DNA of 64,000 nt. Source: Hofstenia miamia (lineage: Eukaryota > Xenacoelomorpha > Acoela). The stretch is taken from contig SCFE01000110.1 of the NCBI GenBank assembly GCA_004352715.1, forward strand, positions 1,389,919 to 1,453,918, read 5' to 3'. Numbering within the stretch: the first letter of the stretch is position 1; every line of letters starts with the position of its first letter. The notes under the pieces are model-generated. The model ran no database searches. It was not told the origin of the DNA and saw only the letters and a program-made list of their open reading frames with translations. A program made the translations under genes and the position numbers. This document shows, piece after piece, positions 45,606-56,622 of this stretch.

Positions 45606-46888
45606 CATCCTCAAATAGCTTACTAAAATTTTTTTTTAATTGAAGCAACTATTTACCACCCTATTAAATTTAGCATAAGTCGTTTACGACATTCAATTAA
45701 ACAATATTAAATAGTAGAAAATGTTAAAACCAGTTCCCGAAAATTCCCATTAGTTTTATCAAAGAAAATCTGTGAGGAAAATTTGAGGTGTGCAGTTGGT
45801 TGAGTTAGAAAGCGGTATGAGGAATTCAATCTTGTGACCCAAATACTAACGCAATTTTTAGGTGATTATCAAATTTTCCATCTGAAGCTCGCAAAACAGT
45901 TCGACGGATGGTACTCATTAGAGAGTCACAATATGAGTTAAAAATGGACTCGAACACAATCAATGTGAATACTTACTACCAGAATCCGACCCGAAATGTT
46001 GACTGTGATTTGATGTAATTAAATGATCATTAACACCAATCATTTTCTGATAGGGGAAACATCAATTCATTGATTTTACGTCTTGGATCTTTCTCAAATC
46101 AATCGGTGATTAACAACAGTATTTTTAGTTATCAATCTAATCTTTGAATCCGAACCCGAGCCGAAACCCGAAATCGGGTCGGGTTTAATTCGGTACCCGA
46201 TGTCGCTCTCTAGTCTTCATTTAACAGCTGACCTTAGTTAAGAAAAAATTAAATTATTTTCAAGACTATTTGCAAGAAAAGCAGTTTTCCCAAAAACGGG
46301 GGAAAAATGTTAAATAGTTTTGGAAGCTTTTTAAAAGTTTGGAAATATATTAGTTATTCTGTTAAGTGATCTGCGCAGTTAAGGGAATTAAATTTCGGCA
46401 ACTTCCTATTGTGCTCCGACCAGGCCATTGACGTAAATATGCGAATAAACAAGATAATATACGAATATACGAAAATTTGCTTAAAATTGCATATATGTGA
46501 ATATACGATTACCTTAAGTAAAATATCGTATATATACGAAGTCAACTAAATAAACAAAAGCTGACGCATGTTGTTTTCTTTGAGGATCAGTTCGGGAGAC
46601 TGTGTGACGTTCAGACTAACGCAAGAACACATTTTAATAGATAATTGGTTTCTCTTCAACATCTGGAAGAATCTGAAAAGTATATGGGGTAAAAATGACA
46701 ATTAATTGGAAAGAAATTATTTCTCAACATCTATTACAAATATACGAAATAACATACATAAAAAATCAATATACAAATGCAATATACGAAGCAAAATCAA
46801 TATCATTATAAGACGGGTATAACACGTTTTATTGTTTATTGGGTTAGCAATTATTGTGCCAATAGTTTGAGAACAGGTAATGCCTTCT
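45606..46888. other. AT-rich stretch with one MITE-like element
   Basis: No gene seen apart from the element at 45919-46212. Confidence 0.4.
45919..46212. mobile_element. hAT-like non-autonomous element (MITE)
   Basis: The ends TAGAGAG (left) and CTCTCTA (right) are inverted, with a few further matching positions. The 8 bases outside them, GTACTCAT (45911-45918) and GTCTTCAT (46213-46220), agree at 6 of 8, which fits an old 8-bp hAT target duplication. The right end is rich in CGGGT/ACCCG motifs, as in many hAT termini. No coding sequence. Confidence 0.5.
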
Positions 46889-47077
46889 GTAACATCGGTA
46901 CTGGTCGTGTTTGTATCGGCCAGACAGTGTTTTCGTTTTTAGCGTGCGTTTGTAAATATGTTGTTAAAAATTTTGTATATAATAACCAACTTTTAAACGT
47001 TTATAGACAACACTTTTAGAACAGTTTATTAAGTTTGATGTCAAGACGAGAATGCGCTAATACCAGTGATATTACAT
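46889..47077 (+). repeat. Dispersed repeat, copy A
   Basis: About 190 bp matching 59893-60077 in the same orientation at roughly three quarters identity. Shared blocks include GTAACATCGG, TTTTTAGCGTGCG, TTTGTATATAATAACCAA and GATATTACA. No protein similarity. Confidence 0.75.
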
Positions 47078-48954
47078 ATCTAATTCTATCATGGTCTGAA
47101 CCGGTTGGGTTCGACCTGACGGTTGGGTTGAGTTGCGTTGGGTAGAGATATTTGAACCGGTAAAATGGTTTATGTTTTCTTAAGGAAAAATCGACGCAGT
47201 GTAATAAATTATTGTTTTCAAGGAAGCGATGAATAACCATTTATATTAATGAATTTGTACCCATTTACGTCAATGTGTTTCTATATTAACTCAATTGTTT
47301 TTTTAACATATTCATCTCTGTAATCATATATGGAACAATAAAAATCTCAGTTGGGGCTAATCAGTTTTGGAAGTTAGGATGTATTTCCCACCGGTTGTAT
47401 ACCTGTCAGGTTGGTATCCCTAAAGCCTGTTCAACTAGATATGCCAAATGTTAATCAAGTCTTGATTTCCACTATTTGTTGTAATCTTTTCTTCAAGTTG
47501 TATCAGAGAATGCAGCCCAAACACAACTGATCCTTGTTCTAAAAATTTTTCAACCACAAGCAACTGATTCACTCAATGTGCTGCTAGAACTTGACCACTT
47601 ACTCCAATATTATTAGTAACATTGGCAAAGAGTTCTTGTTTTGAAACATTTGCGGTTTTATTTCTTCTGCGAAGATTTGCTAATGTGGTAAATCAAGACA
47701 ATGTTGCAAGCTGTCACATAAGATTGAGAATTCTGATTGCAGCAATTTCCGAGAGCATTCAAAACGTATACTTATCCCGAGATGGGGGATTTCTTTCCTA
47801 TCTAACTCGTCTGGATTAAAATATTATCTTAAAAGGAAATTTTTCGCAAAGATTCTTCATATCGCCACTATCAATTTGTAATATTAAAAAATTTGATACC
47901 ATTATTATTTATAATGATGAAATTTAATCTCAAAATTTGGGTATAATTTGAAAATAATTGATATCAGTTTTAGTAGTTGGAAACCAAGAAATTTATTAAA
48001 ATTCATTACTTATCAAATAAAACTTTCTTGTGCATATTGTATTTATTTTTCAGACTTATAATCGTGTGCTTTTGCAACTATACCTTGTTGAAAAACAATA
48101 CCATACACAAAATGAGCAGATATTTAAAAAGTTATAATTAGAGTCATGATCCCCAATAAAATTTAGAAAAAGCAACCAAGTTTCATTAAAAAGGCATTCT
48201 AACTTTTTGAGCAATAACCAAAAACTTAATAAGGAGTAGTAGGGCTAAATAGTCTCAGTACATATACATTACCTTATGTTAGTTATTGAACACCAAATTG
48301 CAAAATGAATTTCAATAAACAAATTTAGAGACAGTCATCGGCAAATAAAATGCTAGTAACAAAAGTTTGAGTAAATTTAGAAAATCAATGAAGTGTTCCT
48401 TAATACAGGAAGATGTAATTACTTGAGCATGTGACTTTAACAATAGATAGCTGAATATTCCTCGGGAATTAATCCATAAATGCATGCATTTTTACCAAAT
48501 TTTAGAAATCACTGCAACAAATACTCTGTAAATATTAAGAATTCAGTACAATAAAGCACGAAAATATATTTTTTCAGATTTTGAATGGTCTTGCAATTGA
48601 TTGTGTTTAGAGAAATAATTGCTTTAACCCTTCGTATCTCACTATTAATCCATGAATATATGTAAAATATGTGCAAATGGAGTAATAAAAAATTAAAGTA
48701 AAAACCTTTTGCTTTTCAAGGACATAAACCATAGTACGCAACTTTTCTATTCAATTGGTTTACCTACTAGAGTTTTCTTTGATCAATTGAGAGATATTTA
48801 CTTCAATCCTCATGTGGAATAAATACAACACAACAAAAAAATACATACTCACTTAAAATTACGATGTATTCGTGAACACAAAATTCTAAATTTGGCACAA
48901 TCTTTGAGTTCATAGTAACAAAGTTGCTGAATGAATTTTTGCACCATTAGCATT
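47078..48954. other. AT-rich stretch without genes
   Basis: A GGTTGGGTT-rich patch lies at 47095-47160. Otherwise nothing recognised. Confidence 0.4.
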
Positions 48955-49265
48955 TTATGTTTTAAGATCTAAAAAAACCATTATAAAAATTTTTAGATCA
49001 TTAAGAACATCTGGTATCACTAAGAACAAAGATCTATTTGAGCAAGACTTGATTTCATCTTTAATTTATGAATACACCTGAGGATTGTCAAAAATTGTAC
49101 ATTCGAAAAGCAAGTCGTCATTTAAATAAAAGAGCAAAGAGCATATTAAAGGGTTTATAGATCTGAAACAATTGTGTACAAACAGCAACCAAGCATAAAA
49201 AATTTCACAATATTCAAAGAACTAAGGATTTTTAAATAATGGAGGTTTCTTACGTCACAGATAAC
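48955..49265 (+). pseudogene. Second Penelope-like nuclease copy, decayed
   Basis: Nucleotide match to 37650-37930: TTAGATCATTAAGAACATCT, GACTTGATTTCA, TTTATGAATACA and AAGTCGTCATTTAA recur in the same order. The first-copy stretch CTTGATTTCACCTG-TAGTTTATGAATACA reads in a frame with several stops here, so no protein could be made. The element's last bases reappear at 49735-49790 after an inserted tandem repeat. Confidence 0.75.
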
Positions 49266-49734
49266 AGTTTAAGATCAAAACAACGTTGTTTTGTGTTGTT
49301 ATGTGGTTGCTTTATGTATTAAAAACAATGTTGTTTTAATGTCGAAATTGTACCAAGTTCATTAGTCGAAACAACGTTACTTGTATAACGTCAAATTAGA
49401 TTGCTTTTTGATTGTTTTTTATGAATAAAGCAATAGTTTGAGGTCGCAACAGCGTAGTTTAATGTTATCCTATGGTTGTTTTACACATCTAAACAACCTT
49501 GTTTTAACATTAAAATGGTAGCATTCCATTAGTCAAAAATCATCATAACAACGTCAGTTTAGATAGGTTTTCTGTGGTTTTGTAAGCAAAACAGTAATAT
49601 TCTAAGGTTTTTTTGCATTGATTAATAATTGCTTCATGTATCTAAAACAATGTCTTAACATTGAAATGGTATTATTAGCTTAAACAAGATTACTTCAACA
49701 AAGTCAATACTGGGTATTGAATATTTAACGTAAG
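49266..49734. repeat. ~160-bp tandem repeat inserted in the Penelope-like copy
   Basis: Three diverged units can be aligned on TGTATTAAAAACAATGTTGT (49315), ACATCTAAACAACCTTGTTT (49484) and TGTATCTAAAACAATGTCTT (49637), about 160 bases apart. Each contains AACAACGT- and TTAGTC-like blocks. The flanks (AAATAATGGAGG before, GATTAAATAATCAACTAAGT after) are contiguous in the first Penelope-like copy, so the array is an insertion. Confidence 0.7.
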
Positions 49735-49790
49735 GACAATGATTAAATAATCAACTAAGTACTACCATCTCAAAGATATTTTAAGTGTAT
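49735..49790 (+). pseudogene. 3' end of the second Penelope-like copy
   Basis: AATAATCAACTAAGTACTACC and AAAGATATTTTAAGTG match the end of the first copy at 37965-38010. Confidence 0.7.
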
Positions 49791-49832
49791 GCACAATTAT
49801 AATTATAGTAAATATATATATATATATATATA

Positions 49833-49949
49833 NNNNNNNNNNNNNNNNNNNNNNNNNNNNNNNNNNNNNNNNNNNNNNNNNNNNNNNNNNNNNNNNNNNN
49901 NNNNNNNNNNNNNNNNNNNNNNNNNNNNNNNNNNNNNNNNNNNNNNNNN
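49833..49949. other. Assembly gap (117 N)
   Basis: Lies within a (TA)n array. Confidence 1.
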
Positions 49950-51769
49950 ATATATATATATATATATATACATATATACATGTACATATATTAAATTCTA
50001 ATTGAATTAGATATTCCTACCAAAAAACATTTGTGAATTTGAATCTGGACAGGTGTGGTCTAGATTCAATAGTGAAGAACAGTTAAATGGCATGAGTATG
50101 GAATTACAGTAATTATTGGTCGTTTCTGATATTCATCAATAACCTAGACCATCTTTGACTATATGAAAAGGTTAAAAAATTTTCTGTTCGAAAATGTATC
50201 TAAAAGATTTCAAATGTGTAATCAACATTTTTCAACTTTCTGTTAATAATGTTATTATATAGGGTAATGCATAAAATCAACTTTGAGGCTTAACATCTGT
50301 TCAATTGTAAGTATATGATTTTTTATTCTAAAATATATGAAATAGTATTATTGCAAAGATTCAGTGGAAGAAATGAGAAAATTAACTTAGGTATATATAT
50401 ATANNNNNNNNNNNNNNNNNNNNNNNNNNNNNNNNNNNNNNNNNNNNNNNNNNNNNNNNNNNNNNNNNNNNNNNNNNNNNNNNNNNNNNNNNNNNNNNNN
50501 NNNNNNNNNNNNNNNNNNNNNNNNNNNNNNNNNNNNNNNNNNNNNNNNNNNNNNNNNNNNNNNNNNNNNNNNNNNNNNNNNNNNNNNNNNNNNNNNNNNN
50601 NNNNNNNNNNNNNNNNNNNNNNNNNNNNNNNNNNNNNNNNNNNNNNNNNNNNNNNNNNNNNNNNNNNNNNNNNNNNNNNNNNNNNNNNNNNNNNNNNNNN
50701 NNNNNNNNNNNNNNNNNNNNNNNNNNNNNNNNNNNNNNNNNNNNNNNNNNNNNNNNNNNNNNNNNNNNNNNNNNNNNNNNNNNNNNNNNNNNNNNNNNNN
50801 NNNNNNNNNNNNNNNNNNNNNNNNNNNNNNNNNNNNNNNNNNNNNNNNNNNNNNNNNNNNNNNNNNNNNNNNNNNNNNNNNNNNNNNNNNNNNNNNNNNN
50901 NNNNNNNNNNNNNNNNNNNNNNNNNNNNNNNNNNNNNNNNTATATATATATATATATATATTGAAAGTTTTGATATTTTCCAATCCTTTACTACAACTAT
51001 TTTTTAAAAATCAGATTTTTGCCCTCTAAATATATTATCTATATATTTGGATTTCAGAAATAATCTAAAAGATTGTAAAATTTAAAACCCTCCCGATCTA
51101 TTGTCATAAATGTGGAAATAATAAATATGCAAATTTAGCTGTAATTATGCTAATCAATATAATTGTGGCCCATAAAAGTGTCACCAAATATTTTATAATG
51201 CATGATTTCTGCGGTTCAGATAAAAGATTGAATGTAAAAATAGATTGATTTCCCTCTAGAAATAAGGTTAAAAATAAAGTAGATAAAAGAAGAATATGTT
51301 AAAGAAAAGACTAACAGAGCTTAATAGGCTGCACATGAATACTAAATTTAGTCAAAATTTGAAAAACGTGCCTATTAAATAAATGCAAATATATAGATTT
51401 CTTTTAGCAATTTAAAAAAATTATACATTTAATTCTTTATGATTTATGTCATCTTTATTACTCATGTGCGTCAATAAAAAAAATAGATACATCTTTTGAA
51501 AATAATAAGTATAGCTAACGTAAGGAAACAATTTACTGAGATGATCATACTTGCAAGTTCCATGGGAAAATCATATCGAATGGGAATAGCATTGGAAATG
51601 GAAGAAAAATAGAAAACCAAATTGTTATTAATAGTTTATGAATAGTAGTTGTTGGTTGCTTCTTTCTATTAAGTATAATTCTATCAACATTTTGATATAA
51701 AAAAATTGCAATGACCCAAGTTGAACACTAATTTTAAATGTAGCTTTAATGATATTTAGGATTACTTTA
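49950..51769. other. AT-rich stretch broken by a gap
   Basis: No gene seen on either side of the gap at 50404-50940. Confidence 0.4.
50404..50940. other. Assembly gap (537 N)
   Basis: Flanked by (TA)n on both sides. Confidence 1.
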
Positions 51770-52340
51770 AAGTTATTATCCCATGCCTAAAAAGTCTTTA
51801 GAAGAACAAAGATGAGCTTAGGTTATTAAGAATTGAAAATATAAATTTACATAAACACAGGATAATCAAATCTTCAAATAATTTCCCCTGTAAATTTTTA
51901 TGTTGGTTTCATAAATTTTAACATAATTCCTAAATAAGTTCCCTTATAATCAAGAATAAAAATATTTTTCATTTTTAAAATATTTGTCAAATCTTTGCAA
52001 TTTTACAATAATTTATCAAGTGCATATTAGGTAATTAAATAATATGTATCAGATCTAATAACCAGTAAGCTTAATTAAAAGGAATCCTTCCTCACAAATC
52101 TGTAAAAAGTAACTAAATTGAAAGAATTCTGATTGAGTAAAGGTCTTAAGCAGTCAATTGTATTGAAATCGTTATCAAATTTTAGATTCTCAGTGCACTA
52201 CTGCTATATATAGTTAAATAACTTGCTTATAGTTTGGACCACAATGAATTGCAATATAAATATTTGCATTTAGATTAGATTCAAAATCCTCTCTGGTATG
52301 AGCAAGTACAAGGATCTACGTGATATCAATAGTTAAAAAT
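51770..52340. repeat. 571-bp block, copy 1 (probable unmerged contig end)
   Basis: Ends exactly at the single N at 52341 and restarts right after it. Nearly identical to copy 2; one difference is ATAATTCCTAAA against ATAATGCCTAAA. Confidence 0.9.
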
Positions 52341-52341
52341 N

Positions 52342-52912
52342 AAGTTATTATCCCATGCCTAAAAAGTCTTTAGAAGAACAAAGATGAGCTTAGGTTATTA
52401 AGAATTGAAAATATAAATTTACATAAACACAGGATAATCAAATCTTCAAATAATTTCCCCTGTAAATTTTTATGTTGGTTTCATAAATTTTAACATAATG
52501 CCTAAATAAGTTCCCTTATAATCAAGAATAAAAATATTTTTCATTTTTAAAATATTTGTCAAATCTTTGCAATTTTACAATAATTTATCAAGTGCATATT
52601 AGGTAATTAAATAATATGTATCAGATCTAATAACCAGTAAGCTTAATTAAAAGGAATCCTTCCTCACAAATCTGTAAAAAGTAACTAAATTGAAAGAATT
52701 CTGATTGAGTAAAGGTCTTAAGCAGTCAATTGTATTGAAATCGTTATCAAATTTTAGATTCTCAGTGCACTACTGCTATATATAGTTAAATAACTTGCTT
52801 ATAGTTTGGACCACAATGAATTGCAATATAAATATTTGCATTTAGATTAGATTCAAAATCCTCTCTGGTATGAGCAAGTACAAGGATCTACGTGATATCA
52901 ATAGTTAAAAAT
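52342..52912. repeat. 571-bp block, copy 2 (probable unmerged contig end)
   Basis: Second copy, offset 572 bases including the N. Confidence 0.9.
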
Positions 52913-53899
52913 AGTACTATTCGGAATTAAAAATTAGCATATTTTATTCTAGTATATAAATATACTATTTTTAATTTTCAATCATATTCCATGAAAAGTA
53001 GAATATTTTGTATTTACTGCACAAGTGTTCAAAATAACGCATAATAAGCTCGTTATTTAAGTAACTAAAGATACGATTTTTAAATTAGATTCATTGAATA
53101 CATATTTAAAATAAACTAAAATAAATGTATACTTCTGAAAAACAATTTATATAAATACTTCCCATGCATGTTTCTTTTTAATTTTGAGTGATATATTCTG
53201 GACAGTTTTATTTAACTATTATTTGAATATTTATCTTTTCCTTTTTTGAGAGCCCACTTGATAATGTTCCCGATTATTAAATAGAATTTTGCTTACTTTG
53301 TTTCTTGCGTTTCCTTCCTAAAAATTATGTAACAATTTGCAGAGTTGATTTTTTGAGTTGTCATATGTTCCACCACTTTTTAGGTGCAATTTTATCTAAG
53401 CATTAGAATATTTCGTCCATTGTAAACTTTATCAATGAAATTTATTGCAAAAAGATGCCAGGCAGCATCTCTATTAACTTTACGAAAAGTTTGCATAAAA
53501 CCTTTTTATGGTGAATGGCAACGTTTTCAGTTACCGAAATATACAGACCGATGATGTGATCAGAAAACGAATTTAAAAAATATTTGTGACATTCATTATT
53601 CAATTTATCTGCTAATAAATAAGTCAACTAAACCCCTGTCCCTTTTGATCAAGACTTTCTATATCCAGTAATCACAAAAAGCATCAAGTTTAACTGACTT
53701 TTTATCTAAGAAGTGTTCAATAACAAGTTTAACGTCCTTGTTTTTGTTTAAATTTAAATTCTTTTTTGAGATAATAGAAAGCCTTGAATTGTCCCTGAAA
53801 TTTACAAATCAAGGAAATTCGAAATCAAATTGTTGCTTCTACGTAGGCTCCCTTTGTTGGGTTTATATACCTAGATACAATAATTAGCAGTACTTCACA
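52913..53899. other. AT-rich stretch, possible decayed integrase tail
   Basis: A minus-strand frame at 53442-53627 and neighbouring frames may be the remains of the integrase C-terminus from 53.9 kb, but no motif is secure. Confidence 0.3.
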
Positions 53900-54290
53900 T
53901 CTTACTTTTTTCTTTATTAGAGCCAGCATCCATCTTTTGTGAGCAATATACTTCAGGAAATCTTGTAAGAGTGTCGATGAGTAAAACATGTCCTTCTATC
54001 TTTTTCGTGTTGGGGCAAGGGTAAAAAACATCGAATGGTACGATATAAAAAGGATGTTCTTCAATGGGTACTTAAGTTGCTTTACCCATTGTGGCTCACA
54101 TTGTTAGCACACATTGCATTTTATTATGAAATTCACTCATCTTAGGAATGGACTAAGCGATTAATAAACTGATATCAAGCTTAGGCCACAATGAAAGTAA
54201 ATTATTAATTTTGCTCATTGAAGAATTTCGGGCTAAACTTAAACTGTGTGGCATCCATATATAATCGCATAATCCCCGTCTTAGGCTAAT
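53900..54290 (-). pseudogene. LTR-retrotransposon integrase remnant
   Basis: The minus strand reads LWPKLDISLLIA and KMSEFHNKMQC, like the zinc-binding domain, then IVPFDVFYPCPNTKKIEGHV and LLIDTLTRFPEVY. The last two match the first part of a Ty3-type integrase core, with its first Asp and the D-x2-T/S-[KR]-[FW]-x-E block. Stops interrupt it and the second and third catalytic residues are not found. Sequence to about 54980 may hold decayed RNase H. It is unlike the gypsy copy at the left edge, so it is a separate lineage. Confidence 0.5.
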
Positions 54291-55878
54291 AAATTTTTTG
54301 TCAATTTAGACAAGATATCACTGCCTCCCTCTGTTTGTACACATCGTGCCTTTTTACAAAAGCAATACCTTCCATTCTTCGATTTTTCCTTCATTAGCCA
54401 ATAAACAACTATCTCGTGTGAATGCATCCACACTTAGTTGCTTCTTAATGGCTTCCGACTTATTTGCGTTTTTGAATAGGTATGAGCATGTCGCACATTC
54501 AACGAATAATGCAAACTTTTAACCCCAATAAATTTTCTCATCCTTTTGCAGAAAAGCATTGATATGGTTTCTTTTTTGTTAATATTACAAATTTCTCATA
54601 AGCCAGCAATTTACGAGTAGAAAAACAAAGGACCTTGAAATCCTACTCGTCTTCGATATCCAATCAGAATCTTAATGCTGCGTTTAAATGGTTTGCAATG
54701 GTCTCTTTTTTTAGATTTGTGAATAATTTAATCATCTCAACAAGAATATGGACATGTTGAAAATGCCGGTGCTAATCTGCAGAATAAAACGAAACATGCA
54801 TGAATAATAATAAGTGCTTGTAGAGTTAAAGGTCTACCTTGTCTATGCATAGTAGATATAATCAAGGGGCCAAAGAAATGATATGCCATCATTGAATTGG
54901 CATGTAAATATTTCACTAGTTTTTCTGGTTTGGTTGCATACTTGCAGCTCCGGACAGTAGAGGTATCGAAAGCTGCAAATCAACTATGTTCGTAAAATTG
55001 CTTGAAAATGCTAAAACGATTGAATATGCTCTTTCAAAAACATTGTTATTCAAATTCAATAGACAGGAAATCTTTTGTAAATATATTTACTACGATTGAT
55101 TGATATTAGCATCTACATGTCATATAATTGCATGGTATCTACATTCATTTGAGTACATCTTTGGATCTACAATCTCATCTATAATAAAATCCATTAAAAA
55201 TTATAAACAATGTATATTGATTTGATATACAATAGATAAGATCACTTTTTAATATGCAACTTCACTTTGTTGATGCAAATGACTAAAATGGCGGATTCAA
55301 AATTATTCTATCGGTGAATTTACTTTTCTCTGATAATGGAAATATTTTTTGAGTCTTTCTTTCAAATGTGAGACATTGTAAAATATTTTCAAAAATATCA
55401 ATTTTTGTATTTTCAGAAAAACAAAATGTGACTATTTATAACGGCCAAAAATCACATTGCAATTTCAAGATTTGTGTATATCATAAATAGTATATGTTCA
55501 ATTCTCCAAAGGGGTATAATTAAAGCTATGGCGTACTATAGTACGTCATGAGTAAAGCATTAAAATTTTTCCTCAAAATAAGAACAATGGAAAAAGTACA
55601 CATTGATTTCAAGGGTAAATTTCGGAATTTAAGAGGTGACTTATGACCTTGGAGGAAAAGCCTAATCAAATGAACTCGGCTAAATATTGTAATTCAATAG
55701 TTGCCACTTCCAGAGGACAGTCAGATTTTTAAATTTTGGGAAATGAAGGGATGAATGGGATTTTGACAAATGATTTTACTTATTAATTAAAGTGTATTTT
55801 AAGCACAGTATTAATAAATGTAAATATTTTGCACCTTTCTCTTGATATTGAATTGTAAAAGTTAAATAGTGCTAATGC

Positions 55879-55938
<60 letters not shown>

Positions 55939-56067
55939 AGCGAATATGAACAGAAGCAAAAGCAGGGAGATACTAGGCCTATAGCCTGATTTTAGTTCAT
56001 ACAAGATGCAAGAGAGCTTAGTCAATTGACAAGAACACTAAATTACTATCACATGGGTTACAGGCAG
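54291..56067. other. AT-rich stretch with a (TA)n array
   Basis: No gene seen; the array at 55883-55931 precedes a gap. Confidence 0.4.
55883..55931. repeat. (TA)n microsatellite
   Basis: Uninterrupted TA dinucleotides. Confidence 0.95.
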
Positions 56068-56622
56068 NNNNNNNNNNNNNNNNNNNNNNNNNNNNNNNNN
56101 NNNNNNNNNNNNNNNNNNNNNNNNNNNNNNNNNNNNNNNNNNNNNNNNNNNNNNNNNNNNNNNNNNNNNNNNNNNNNNNNNNNNNNNNNNNNNNNNNNNN
56201 NNNNNNNNNNNNNNNNNNNNNNNNNNNNNNNNNNNNNNNNNNNNNNNNNNNNNNNNNNNNNNNNNNNNNNNNNNNNNNNNNNNNNNNNNNNNNNNNNNNN
56301 NNNNNNNNNNNNNNNNNNNNNNNNNNNNNNNNNNNNNNNNNNNNNNNNNNNNNNNNNNNNNNNNNNNNNNNNNNNNNNNNNNNNNNNNNNNNNNNNNNNN
56401 NNNNNNNNNNNNNNNNNNNNNNNNNNNNNNNNNNNNNNNNNNNNNNNNNNNNNNNNNNNNNNNNNNNNNNNNNNNNNNNNNNNNNNNNNNNNNNNNNNNN
56501 NNNNNNNNNNNNNNNNNNNNNNNNNNNNNNNNNNNNNNNNNNNNNNNNNNNNNNNNNNNNNNNNNNNNNNNNNNNNNNNNNNNNNNNNNNNNNNNNNNNN
56601 NNNNNNNNNNNNNNNNNNNNNN
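56068..56622. other. Assembly gap (555 N)
   Basis: Run of N; TATAT on the right. Confidence 1.
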
